NCBI GenBank assembly: GCA_022605955.1
Contig: JAKCOZ010000007.1
Span: 11,103,501 to 11,167,500, forward strand
Reading direction: 5' to 3'
Length of the DNA: 64,000 nt
Source: Rallus limicola
Lineage: Eukaryota > Chordata > Aves > Gruiformes > Rallidae
Shown here in pieces: positions 34,476 through 46,100 of the stretch; the first letter of the stretch is position 1; each line of letters starts with the position of its first letter. The notes under the pieces are model-generated. The model saw nothing but the letters and a program-made list of their open reading frames with translations, was not told the origin of the DNA and did not search any database. Position numbers and translations under genes: made by a program.

Positions 34476-36880
34476 GGTGTTCTGGAGAACTTTCACTACT
34501 TTTTTTTTTTTCTTAGTCTTCCTCAAACATCTGTTGTTTGCCACTGCAGCGTGGGGTAGGTGGGCTTCTGATCTTGCAGTGGTACAGCTATTTTTCTTAT
34601 CTCTAACATTCACTGCAAGTTTTGATATCATGTCACTTTGCAGTTTGCTTGCTTCCCTTTTTTTCACCTTTCAGTATCACTCAGATATATCCCCGGGCTT
34701 TCTCCCTCAGCCACTTCATACCCTACGTGCAGTTTAGCACTGGGAGCAGAGAGAAGAAGTAGTCTGAGTAACGAGCTCGTGGCTAGTCAGACACAAGTTG
34801 ATATATGGAGTAAACACACAGATTGGAATTCTTTCATAACATCTTGATTATGAAAAGATAACCACGATATTTATATCTCACCAGTTACTTGTAACACCCT
34901 CGTACCGTGAGTGGGGAACTGTTTTCATTTTGTTATTAAGGAAACCTTCTCATTTGATGCTTTATTGTGTGCAGGTTTTTTACCAACAGAACTTTAAAAA
35001 ATGGCTTCGTGCCTGATGTACACACTAGGCAGTAAAGAAGTCACAGCATCACGGTTGGGGTAGATTTCTAGTGATGTCTCTCAAAAATATTTGCCCAGTG
35101 AGCTGAAGAGATTGTTTTCATGCCAGTCTGTGCACAAGCACAGCCTGTGAGTGGAATTTTATGTTTTGTGGTGCCAAAGGTTAAGCTTTGTCCTGATAAA
35201 TCGTGGTCTGGAATGCTGGAGATACCAGGTGCTTTCTTTGTCACCAAAGCAAGTGGCTGGAGAGCTTTGAGAAACTTCCCTACTTTCCAGTCCCGGTAAA
35301 GCCCGGTGTTAGAGTAATTTCCTGGAGGTGGATGAGATGTGCTTTGATAGCCATCTGTGCTTTCCTACATCAGAAGACCTGTGCATCCTCTTCAGTTAGC
35401 ACACAGTGCACCTCCCTGCAGAGGTGAGAGCACTGGGCGTGTGATATAATAACGCATAATGTTAACCACAAGCTTTTTATAGCAGAGCTCTTCTTAAATG
35501 TGAAAATTTCCATACAACTCTTTTTTTTTTCATGCCACAGGGTGTCACATTTCAAAAGGCCCTACTATGGCAAGCCAGTGGTTAGGTTATGCGATTGCTT
35601 TGAAATTAGTATAGTGATGCAGCGATAAAAATGTTGGCTCTGTGTGCAGTAACTCCTTGCTGGGGTGATTTCTTAGCTTTACAGATAATTTTGTTGAAAA
35701 AGTACACTATTATTTTGCAAAAATAACTTAATGCTACAATAGAGAAGGGTTTTTTTTTTCCATTGCTTGTGGTGTTTTGCTAATTTCCTTGGAGTTTACC
35801 ATTCGCTTAAGGTTGAGTGGCAAATGGTAGCAGGTTGGGTTATGACAATATATATATATATTTAAGACCTATATGTTCTGTGTCTGTTGTATTCATAGAA
35901 TTGAGTCCTCAAGGAGCCCTCTTCCAGTAGGGAAACAAAACTAATGTCTACCTGCCCACCGATAAAATGCATCAGATTCTAGAAGCAGACATTTTAGACA
36001 CAGCTTGAGTTGCTTTTTATTGTTGTGTCTTCTGCAGAGCTGCTATACTGAGGTGCTGAAGCGACATTTCTTTGTAAACCTGACACAGTTGAGTATTGTG
36101 TATTTGACATACGTGGCTCTGGGCGTTAGTTGGTTAATATTATTTCTTTGTGGAGAAAGGAGTACAGTCAGCCTTGAGAACCAGTCTCACAGTAATCTGT
36201 TTCTCTGAATAAATTCATTTCAAAGGAAGCGACACCAGCTGATTGTTGCCTTCTGTCTTTGAGGTTGGGGCAGGGGGAGAAATTTTGCATTATAAAAGTG
36301 AGGTTGCAAATGCAGTATTGGTACAGATCATTCAAGCGGAGGGCGGTAAGTCATGCCGATGGAGGCTCATATGTGAGTGGTGAGGTTACTCAACCATGGA
36401 AGAAAATTCTGTTTGGGCAATCTCTAGGCATGGCAAAAGGTTGATCTGTTCCAAATGCTTTTTCAATTTGGGCTACATATTGAGCTACACATTGGGAAGA
36501 GAGTTATTGCCCTTGGGTGATATGTGGGCAGAGATCTGTCTGGACTTGGGATTTTTATTTTTAATTATTCTTACTTTTATTATCGTAATTATTGTTGTAC
36601 CCAGGCATTTCTTGCACACATTAGCATTCTTTGCAGGCAAATCACTGCAAATGGCCCTCAACCCCAAGTGAGATGCAGCATGAGCAACTTCCACCATATC
36701 GGACAAAATAAGCAATTCCTGGGAAGTTAGGTGGGGGTCCTGTATGGCACTCCTATGGGGGATGATTTCTCTTGCTTCTGAGCGTCAGCTTAAGGTTCTG
36801 GCGTGCTCTTACCCTGCATGCAGTGATTCTGTTGTTCTTGGTGGGCCTTAAACCTTCTTTATGCAGAAATCATCGTTCTG

Positions 36881-36992
36881 CTACTTGAAGTCAGCCTGTT
36901 TCATAATTACAGTGCGTGTTGTAGGTCGTTGAAGTGTTGAGCGTTCAGTCAGTGCAATGTACTCTTCAAAAAAATGCTCCAGGCGCTTTACG
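36881..36992 (-). CDS. Possible minus-strand terminal exon in a CpG-richer patch
   Basis: On the minus strand a pyrimidine-rich tract ends at CTTACAAAG (AG at 36993-36994). The open segment that follows ends in TAG at 36881-36883. It retains five CpG in about 110 bp, far above the local background, and its codons give KRLEHFFEEYIALTERST and LQRPTTRTVIMKQADFK. The frame is also open upstream through a hydrophobic stretch, so the segment could instead be part of a longer open frame from 37108. No poly(A) signal follows closely on the minus strand. I do not recognise the peptide. Confidence 0.22.
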
Positions 36993-37079
36993 CTTTGTAA
37001 GAGAAAAGGGGGAAAAAAGCCCAGGAAAATACCCAGGGAGAGCAAATAAAAAAATATGTTCTGTAATTTAAAGTGATCC

Positions 37080-37400
37080 AGAGTCATCTCGAGTTCATGA
37101 ACCAGCATCGCCGTTTGATGTCAGCAGAACTGAGCGGAAGCGTGTGGTTAAGTGAGCGAGCTGCTGCCATCGAGTCACAGCTTCTGGCTGGCTGAGCCTG
37201 GGGATGGGCTGTGCGGGGCAGGCGGCAGTGCAAACCCGCCGGCTGCTCAGCAACAAGGTGACGACCCTACCTCAAGTTGAAACTTCAGCTACTTTTTTTA
37301 ACGTGCTGTTCTGTCAGGGGTCCGCAGTGCTCTGCACCTCCAAGGGGATAGATCGCAATGAGCGGAGTAGGCGAGGGCATCTCCTGCTTCCACTCTGCCA
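37080..37400. promoter_or_regulatory. CpG-enriched patch, possible alternative promoter or enhancer
   Basis: CpG is clearly more frequent here (GCGGAAGCGTG, GAGCGAGC, GCGGGGCAGGCGGC, CCCGCCGGC, GGAGTAGGCGAGG) than in the surrounding kilobases, with moderate GC. It could be a minor promoter, an enhancer or a first exon: CAACAAG|GTGACG at 37258-37259 has donor form. There is no TATA box or strong transcription-factor cluster. Confidence 0.3.
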
Positions 37401-38328
37401 GATAGCCATTTCATCATAGGAGGGAGGAAGAGAAAAGCAAGCAACATCCTTTGAGAGAGAAGCAAGCTGCTGTTGGAAAAGAAAAAAAAAATGAACATTA
37501 TTGCCTCATATTCCTTTAGCATGTGACCAGTTACGGCAATTGCTGATTGTCTGCATACCAGGGGAAAAAATGCCCCGTAGTATAAAAAGTTCACGGTCTC
37601 TACTTCAAACGACCTTTCCTCTAAAGGCAGTTATTAAAAAAGGCGACTGCTAATCCAACATTTAAATATACTGTGCTGAGCAAGAAGAAAATCAGGGAGG
37701 ACAGGAAAGTTGTTTGGGGTTTTTTAAAAGCCTGTAGTGAACGTTGTTTTCTTTCCATTCCCTCTGTGTGACTAGCTAAATGAGTTGGTGTCTATTGTTC
37801 TTTGAAAACAAGCTTTTAAATATAATGGAGCAGATAGAAGAAATTCAGAGAGGTCAGGGAAGACACGAAATGCCCGTTCAACAATGTCTGCTGGAAGGAT
37901 GCTACAGAGCGTGGTCTGTATCTAACAGAACAGGGCTGCTGCTGGCTGTAAAGAGTCTGCAACTGAAACAGACAGAAGGTTGAGGTGATCAGCTGTGGTG
38001 TCTCTGGCACAGGGGCAGCACATGCAGCTTAGGACAGCCAGGGTTGCTTGAGGAAGTGATTTCCCCTTCCCCTCCAGCTCTTCCAGCTTGATAGGTTTTC
38101 TTTGCCACAGTCTGCGTCTTTCAAGCAGACAGAAAGAATGAAAATGTATGTGTGTTTCTAACACAGTAGCCTTTGTTGCAGAGAACAGTGTGAGCAAGGT
38201 ACTGAGGCAATGCAGAGTTGTCTGCCATGATGGTGACAGAAATTCCCATCCTGCTGAGCTTGTTTGAGCTAAGCAATACTAGGAAAGATTCCTGGAAGAG
38301 GGCAGAGTTTTCATTCCATTCATTCATA

Positions 38329-38470
38329 TTATATTAATAATTCTGTTCTTCATATTGAAGAAATATATATTAAAAACTTTATAAAATGGAGAATATATAT
38401 CTTTATTATGTAGAGAATATAAAAATTTTATATACTATATATATTATATGTACTATCTACGAAAATATTC
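38329..38470. repeat. AT-rich low-complexity block
   Basis: Nearly pure A/T with repeated AATATATAT and TTATATACT elements, prone to unpairing. A possible matrix-attachment-like sequence, but nothing specific. Confidence 0.8.
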
Positions 38471-40779
38471 CCATTTCATCATCTACCTATACACCAAATA
38501 GTGAGCTTATTACAAATGTTTTCCTTACTTCTCTCATTTAAATTGATTATTTTTTTTCTGCATATTGCTGGTCCTATTGGGAGGAATCCATCCATTGACA
38601 AATAGGGATGATTTAAGTAGACTGCAGTGATTATTCCTCTGACCTAGCTGAAGACTTAGTGCTAAGTCTCGAGACATCTATGCAGGTCTAAACCAATGAT
38701 TCCTTAATGAAAGTTCTTTTAATGAACTAATTGGGGGTAAGGAATGGGAGGCTTCCCCTGAGAGTGCATACATGTCCCTTTTTTTGCATTGTGAAAATGC
38801 CAAGTAGCCATTAATTTATGTGTTACTCATGTAAAGAGATACGAAAACTGATCTGAGAAAGGTCTTGGCGGTTATGAAAGTACTCAAGTTTTGGAATGCA
38901 TAGGCATAGCAAAACCATGGTACACGTAAATTGGCTATCAGTAAAACCTACCTGCCTTAAAATAAAAAAAAGCTGATCACATGTCTGCACAGGAAAATAA
39001 AAATAAAACCATAAACCTCAGAGTTCCTGCAAATGATTTGCTACTAACGTCAGTATTTTTTTAGAGAATGAGATGATTTAGATCAAGCAAACATTCTTCT
39101 GACATTAGTGACGTAACAGTCCCGTGTTCAGAGTGATTTCCTGTTTACTTTGGGTCTGAACACAGACATCTCGAGAAAGTAGGTGCTAAAATGTTCATTC
39201 CACATCTGCATATAAAGACAGGCCAGGCTGTTCTAAGATCTGCACCAAACTTTATATACATCTTTGTTCCTTAGAAAAAAAAGGGGTAACGACAGTTTAG
39301 AAACCTTTTCACAAATTTTTGATTTCAAGTCATGCCTCCTCTGAGTGCTCACGGGTAGAAGCAAACCATCTTTTTTTTTAAAAGTAATTTGTGTGTATGA
39401 TTCATGGGTTTAAGTTGCAAGGTTAGTTTTAAATGTATACTTTTTTTTCCCTAAAATGTAGAGATTGTATCCCTGTTGCATTATTTTCCTAATTATAAAA
39501 AAACAAGGATTATATTTACTAACTTGCTGCAACTCTTCCTATGCCTTTGAAAACGTGAGCATATTAATTTCCACTTAACTGTCTGCTCTGTAGAGAATGA
39601 AGGAGCCTGTTATAAACCAGACCACGGTCAAGATCTTGGGATCGGGAATAAGTATTTTTGAGTGTTTTGGTTTGCTTTTTAACTTTGTATGGTTGCATTT
39701 TGAGGAGCAGTGTGAGAGAGGTGAAAACTTGCTTCATCTCCCTCGTAACGACTGTTGAGCAGTCTGGGGACTGAAGACCTGAGGTTACTTCTGAACTGAG
39801 GTCAGCTCAGCTTTGCTGCCAAGGCAGGAGACCTTGTTTTACTCCCAAGCGATACGAATCTAATGGTAGAAAAACACAGCCTGCAATAAAGTCACTAAGT
39901 GAATTTTGTTTCTGTTTTGATGGTCTCAAGAAAATGAGATTACTGATTGTTTTTCTTAGCTGACTTCATTAGATTTATATCCTGTGAGTATAAAAAGTGT
40001 ATTTCTGAATGTTTGATTGTGATACTAGCATCTGAAAACATCCCAACACAGGGATGTTCTTTGGCATTACCTTACTGTGCGTTCAGAGATTCTGCAACCA
40101 TTACCTTAATCTGTTGAGTGAGAAATTGCTGTGTGTGAAGCTGTTTGGGAATTCACAGTGTCACTACAACCAAAACTGGGCCTTGGAGAGCAGGTTTATG
40201 AAAGCAGCAAACATATAGACATAGTAATACATGGTATATCATAGGAAAAGCGTGAGATTTTGCTTTTAGAAAAAGAGAGGAGAAAGTGCTGGCTGCAGTG
40301 GGAAGTCGTAGTAGTAGTTTGTAGCTTGGGACCAGAGGGATGTCCCGCTGGGTGCAGCAGAGCCAGTGCTCTGAATTAATGCAGATCAGGACTAATAATC
40401 TTTTGTTCATGGCTTTTACCTCAGCAACTGTATGCAGGGGCTTCTGGTGCTCTTGGTGCTGTGCTGACAACGCAGAGACACCAAGTAGTGTGTGTGTGAA
40501 CCCACACAGGATTCACGGGGCTCATCAGCCCAACAGGCTTCCAGGAGTGAGGTGGCCCTGGAGCTCCACTTGCCCATGGCTATGCCTCAGCTAACAGGGC
40601 TGATCCAAGTCAAAGGTATCTATGGGGTGCTTTATTTGCAATTTGGGTAACACACCTTTGAGTGTTAGTGGTAACTGTAGAAAAAAGCAGAAATAAATGC
40701 TATGTGTTTTAAAACCATGCTTATCAGCAGCTTAACTTGTAGTGGATTTGATGTGACTTAGTTCTATTTTTTTTTCCAG

Positions 40780-40990
40780 GCAAAAACTGCTGCTCAAAAA
40801 TGCAGATATTCCTGTTATCATGAATACGTATTTTAGTCAGAAGGTGCTCCTTGGTGAACATTTGGAAACAAGAGAGAAGACACATAGTCTTACCAAGGTG
40901 CTTATTAGGAAGAATATTCCCTCTTTGGCAGAGACATTCCAACTAGACGACCTTGATGATGAGTTACACCAGGAATCTTCACATAATCAG
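40780..40990 (+). CDS. Internal coding exon, gene not recognised
   Basis: A textbook acceptor (TTCTATTTTTTTTTCCAG, AG at 40778-40779) precedes it and CAG|GTGAGG follows, with GT at 40991-40992. The 211-bp exon has one base completing a codon from the previous exon and then 70 codons, ending in phase 0. Codon use is coding-like throughout. The peptide is hydrophilic: QKLLLKNADIPVIMNTYF at the start, LGEHLETREKTHSL in the middle, and an acidic patch AETFQLDDLDDELHQESSHN at the end. No signal peptide, membrane segment or known catalytic motif is visible. The exon after it starts in the matching phase. The previous exon, which must end with two spare bases, was not found. Confidence 0.72.
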
Positions 40991-42672
40991 GTGAGGTCCG
41001 TTTGGTTCTCAGTTTAGCACTTGTTAAGAAGTTGGTGAGCAGATGTTTGGAAATCGTAACAAAAACAAAAATTCTAAACTACTGACCTGTTGAGTTTCCT
41101 CTCTCATTTACCCAAGGCTGAATAATACGCACTGTTTATTTTAATAATATTTTCTTAGTGGAGACTTTTGGCCCGTCCAGATGCTGAACTGCTGTGAGGT
41201 TATTTTGCTGAAGTCTCACTGCTGTGCTAAATAGTAATTGTAGCTTGTTTTTTCATTGATTTTTCTCCCATTCTTTATAGGTGAATAGCTAGGCTTTCTT
41301 TGAAATAAAACCTTTCTTCTGCTAACACACTCAAGATATTATTTTAAATAAATATTTCATGTTTTCACTCCTATTTCTTATATCTTTGCCTAATTGATCC
41401 TACCCTTTCTTTAAAGCATCTACTGTTAACACCATCACCCCCTTTTCCACCCCTTCAATTTGTTTTCTATTTTGACTTTGTTTATATTGAAGTGACTACT
41501 GACTCTGCCTGTCTCTGGATGTGGTTGTACAAGATGAGGTATTTTAAGGGATCTAGATTTCTGATTGCTTGTGCCAACACTTTCTGAAAGTAAAGGCTTT
41601 ATATTGGCCACCCAAAATCATTCTTAATATTTGAGAATTTTGGTCCAAGAAGTTTGATGAACAACACTGAGTATCAACATTTTATATTTGCTTTATATAC
41701 TTATTTCCCCTTTTTGGTCCGGGAATGAAAAAGTTAAAGAAATCAAACCCTATTCTCCTTGCTTCAACTCTACCTTGTAAAAAGCTTCTGCTGTGGTATC
41801 TGAAAACCAGAACAATTTACTTGTTCCCCTCATGGTTCCTAACAAACAAAACCACTTCATTTAAAACTCAGTAGATGAGTTTTATTGCAACCACTTTGTA
41901 GAAAAGGGGTAGTGTTGTACCACAACCTTTTTTTTTTTAAATACTGCAAATTCTTCTTCTCTACTGGTGTCTAATACTTGTGGCACAGTCTGTTAATGCT
42001 CTGAAAATTCTTCTTGGCACTCAGCATTTTATAAAAACGGGTGTCATTATGAAAATAGAAATTTGGCTCGTGCTGTGAAGGAGCCTATATAGAGAGAGAT
42101 CGTGTTAGTCTATACTTGCATACAATTTTTACTAAAAGAGGTTTGTTTAAAATTAAAATTAATGAAATTGCATATGTATATTAAGGCAAAATGTAGCATA
42201 ATTTAATTTGTAAGAAATATTTTGGACAATTGGAAGATTTTTACTCATAAAATACGTTTTGGAAATAGTTAAATAATATATTAAGATTTGTACTTTTAAA
42301 GTTTTAGACTTCTCATTGATCATCTAATTCTTCCACATTGAAACATGTTACATTGAAATGTGTAACTCTGAGGACTAACTTACTGTTCTATAAAAGTAGA
42401 CACTTGTCAATTTTCAATTTATTCTGAAAGTCCAGAAGCATTCAAGGTGGATTTTACCCCTTTTTAGAAGAGGAAGGAAAAGAGGAAGAAAAGAACATCA
42501 AGGAAGTAAAAATGAAACTCATTTAAAGGGGAAGAGTCATAAATACTAACAGAAATTCTGTTTTCCTGCTGCTGTCACCGTCATCTCTCATGGATTGAGT
42601 TAGCTTAGTCCACAGCACCAGTTCAATACAAGAGAGCACTCTGTGCCCAGTTCTCTTGGGTGTTAATTAAAA
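40991..42672. other. Intron between two coding exons
   Basis: About 1.9 kb of AT-rich DNA in all (40991-42915), beginning GTGAGG and ending TTTTCCTTCACTAG. A short CR1 fragment lies near its 3' end. No branch point was assigned with confidence. Confidence 0.65.
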
Positions 42673-42740
42673 ATCACAGAATCACAGAATTGTAGGGGTC
42701 GGAAGGGACCTCAGGAGATCATCGAGTCCAACGCCCCAAA
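42673..42740 (-). mobile_element. CR1 LINE, very short 3' end fragment
   Basis: The inverted tail AATCACAGAATCACAGAATT is followed by GTAGGGGTCGGAAGGGACCT and ATCATCGAGTCCAACGCCCC. Only about 68 bp remain, close in sequence to the fragment at 771-866. It sits inside the putative intron, about 175 bp before the next exon. Confidence 0.9.
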
Positions 42741-42915
42741 AATCCTCAATAAATACTGGCCATTAGTCTGTAAGTTAGTTTAGGGGCAGTAAATATTTGG
42801 ATACACATTTTACACTTCTTCTTGTGATTTTTTTTATGCTGAAGTTTTGCTCTTTAGCACTACATTGTCTCAAGGTCCTGTGGAATGCTTCTGTTAATGT
42901 GTTTTCCTTCACTAG

Positions 42916-43163
42916 GTCGCTTGTGCTCCACAAATCCACAACTGTGATTTGAACCAGCACCCCTTGGCACAGAGCACTGTTAATGATTCTCTGCTTGAAA
43001 TGGTGGAAAGCCAGGGAGCGGTGGGATGGAGAGAAGCACAGGTACAAGTTGTAATCCAAAGGGTGTACTCTTTGCCTGCACGAGAAGGTTACGGAAGCCA
43101 CGTTCAAGGAAACAAGCCTCTTTGTGCAACGCCCACCATAAATTCAGATCCACCGAATGTTAG
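42916..43163 (+). CDS. Internal coding exon, same gene as 40780-40990
   Basis: TCCTTCACTAG gives the acceptor (AG at 42914-42915) and the end is AATGTTAG|GTGAGT, a strong donor at 43164-43165. The 248 bp hold 82 codons in phase 0 with two spare bases at the end. This joins the 40780 exon in frame without any adjustment. Codons are coding-like. Landmarks are VACAPQIHNCDLNQH, DSLLEMVESQGAVGWREAQV, VVIQRVYSLPAREGYG and NKPLCATPTINSDPPNV. The peptide is polar, proline- and serine-containing and has no clear fold motif, so a scaffold or disordered region is a guess. The frame on the opposite strand is also open for about 110 codons, but without matching splice signals. Confidence 0.7.
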
Positions 43164-46100
43164 GTGAGTAGTAAGATGCATGGGAATGTTCCTGTTGAGT
43201 CTGAGATATAGGAAAAAACCAAAGAGGGGGGAGTTTGCAAATGTCATTCCTGGTTGGTAGCTCACAGGGAATAAGCCCGCTCAGCAAGGTGCAGGGCTCT
43301 TCCTGGAAGTGGGGCAGATTTAATAGGTATAGTGTGACATAGAAGCAGTCCTGCTCAGAGCAGGAAAGGATCTGTCTATAGTTCATGTTATCAACAGGTG
43401 ACGGGAAGATTGAAAATTAATTAATGGAAAGTTGATTTAAAAACAGTGATGATCATTGGCATTGAGTTTCACAGAATAACTTGTACTTCCCATTTACCTA
43501 ATTCAGTCTCCAGTATGCTCTGCTAGTAAGGTATCCTCATAGACTGGTCTTTTGAAACAAAAGAGAATTACCTAGAGAGATGGAGGCTTTTCATGAAAAG
43601 GCTTTTCTAAAAATCGGGATTTTGCACAGATGCTGTTAGAGAAATATAGACGTGCACATGCAGACTTCCATTGTGAAGTCTCTGGGAGATGCTCCTGTTT
43701 ACTTCTGGGAGTCTGGAAGTTCAGGTCCTCTGTAGCAAAAAGAGATGCAGTGTCAAAACTTTAATGCCAATACAGAAATCGTATACGTAGCACAAGGATG
43801 CATAAAAAAAGCAGACAGCTTTAGTGGGCTTAGCTGCTTCTGGTTTAGTCTTTGCATCCTAACACTGGACTGTTGTCAGTGTAGGAAATCAAGAACGGGA
43901 ATTTGTTTTCTTAAGTACAGAAGATAGGCCAGACAGAGTTTTCCTTCTGACCAGTACTGAACTGTCGAGTCCTTTTCTTCTTTTATGATCCTCGAGGTTT
44001 GAGATCAAAGACTGATTTCAAAGTCTTTCTCAGCAACTCTGGGTCTGAGATCACTGTGTCTATTACTGAATTTCCTTCCTTTGGTTTTGCACTAGCTTTT
44101 GTTTCATGTCATGCTGGCTTAATATTTTAAAAGGTATGATACATTTGATTATTAAAGTGAGTTATGGTGTCAGCTTATATAAAGCTTCTAAGTTCAGCCT
44201 TTCAGGACATTAGGAGATCTTTCTGCAGAGTTTAGGGCCTGCATGGATATGTGCAATTAGTTTAAAAGGTCCCATTGAGACCTCTCCAGCTGTAATTTGC
44301 AGTAGGCTTTGAAGGGGTTCTTCAAAGGTTTGAAGAATTGGAGTTCCTCTAAGCCGCTGTGCTGGTGGATAGTAACATGTTCACAGGTCCCTTTTCCTGA
44401 GCTTTCAAATGGAATTCTCACAATTCTTGCTACCTTGTAAGCCACTAGATAATTTGCAGCACTCGTTGATCAATAAAATTCCTCCAGGAGGAATTTGGGA
44501 AGATTGTTCTTTCCAAAAATGCAAGCTTGGTCAGCACCCACAGAAAAGTAATTGTCAACAGCCTTGTCCCCAATCATTTGCATATAGTTATATTTGCCTT
44601 AACTTGCACTACTTGTAAAAAAGTAATCAGTACATCTTTTTGTGTGAGCTCATTGCTTTCTGTTTAATGAATTTCTGCTGTAAAACACATTTTTTGAAAA
44701 AGTGAGAGGAAAAAGTACTTCACCAGCCCCACATCAGTATGTGATTTTGAGAACTGAATTCCTTCATATAGCTTTTCTTCCCAAGGACTACCTTGGATCA
44801 AAAGTCGGGGCAGCTAACAGTCCCATTATTCAAGCTGACTTTTAACAAGATCGGTTCTAGTAGAGTTCAAATGATAATGCCACCTCCGTATCTCTTTTCC
44901 AACTCTTAACCAAAAGTATACTTAACTTGCAGTCACACAGTTTGCGGTTGCTAACCTGCCTGAGCCCACACCCTTCACAGGAATGGGCTGAAAGAAACCA
45001 GAAATCTCAGCTTGCACTTCATATGTCAGGCTTGAAATATAAATAAAATAAAAAATGAGAGTCCAACTGCTGACATGTACATGCTGTAGCTGGGTGTTCT
45101 CATGTGCAGTTGTTAAACTGATGCCTTGGAAATTCCTCAAATTTTAGAGATGTCGCAGCTCAAAAGAAAGCTTGGTTGTTGTCCTTTGACACAATCAGAC
45201 TATCTTTTGGATCCTGGAGAGAAAAATCAACACACTTTCTCTTTTGCAAATAAGAAAACAAACACTTCCTTTGAGACTGAGGAGTAGAAACACCTCATAC
45301 TGCTTTATCAGCTGCTATTTCCATGGCTGACAAGCATATGCATGAGACTTCTCTATCAAAAATGTCTGTCACCTGAAAGTGAGGAAGAGGGTCCAATGCC
45401 CTCTGGCAGCTCTTTGAACCAACTGATGGGTCATTCTTTTGTAATTAAAATTCCCTAACCTTTTATTTCTTTGTAAACTTCTTTTAAAACTCCCATGAAA
45501 GCAATGTGTGAGTTACACAGTTTTGGAAACAAAAGTTTCTAATTAGGTATTAAGGTAGATGAATAGTTAATTGATTTGTATTTCAGACAGGCTGTTTTAT
45601 CCTATCTCTTCTTTGGTAGCACTCCACAGTAACCTGTATGTTGTTGCCACAGAGAAGCATAAAAACCACAGTAAGCTGAAGTTGAACGCAGGGCAGGGAA
45701 AGTGATGTGTTTGGTTCAAGGCATCCAGTCTCTTGAAGGGGATTGGGAAACTCTGGGAGAAGCCTCTACTTTCATTGTAAGGAAATGGATTCATTTAATT
45801 GGTTAAAACTGACACTATTAACACATAATACCCGTAGGCATCTAGCTTTTATTTTTCATAAGTACACATATATAGAATAATAGGCCTTTTACTGATAGAC
45901 AAATGGATATATCTGCTGCGTTCAAGTCCATTTATCTCAAGTATCTAAAGCATTTTTTGAGGATGCTGAGAGATCGTTGCAGAGACCGAGAAGTTTCTCC
46001 AGCTTCTGTTGTACATGAATTGGTCCCACGTTCCCTGCATTACTGTCGAATCGTTTGCCTTTCCCCCATAATTAACTGCTCTCGGAAATGGGCTTTTCAT

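Larger units (their letters stand above)
34476..40779. other. Large non-coding interval, probable intron
   Basis: About 6.3 kb with no plus-strand exon that I can support. It contains a CpG-richer patch at 36880-37390 with a minus-strand candidate exon, a very AT-rich block at 38329-38470, and small tracts (TA at 35850-35861, several poly-T). An acceptor-like TGTCTTCTGCAG near 36040 precedes a short open frame with no good donor. Confidence 0.45.

Noticed and set aside
36035..36150. Exon-like segment after TGTCTTCTGCAG
   Set aside because: The acceptor is good, but the only donors leave a 36-bp or weakly supported exon and the frame turns hydrophobic without coding bias.
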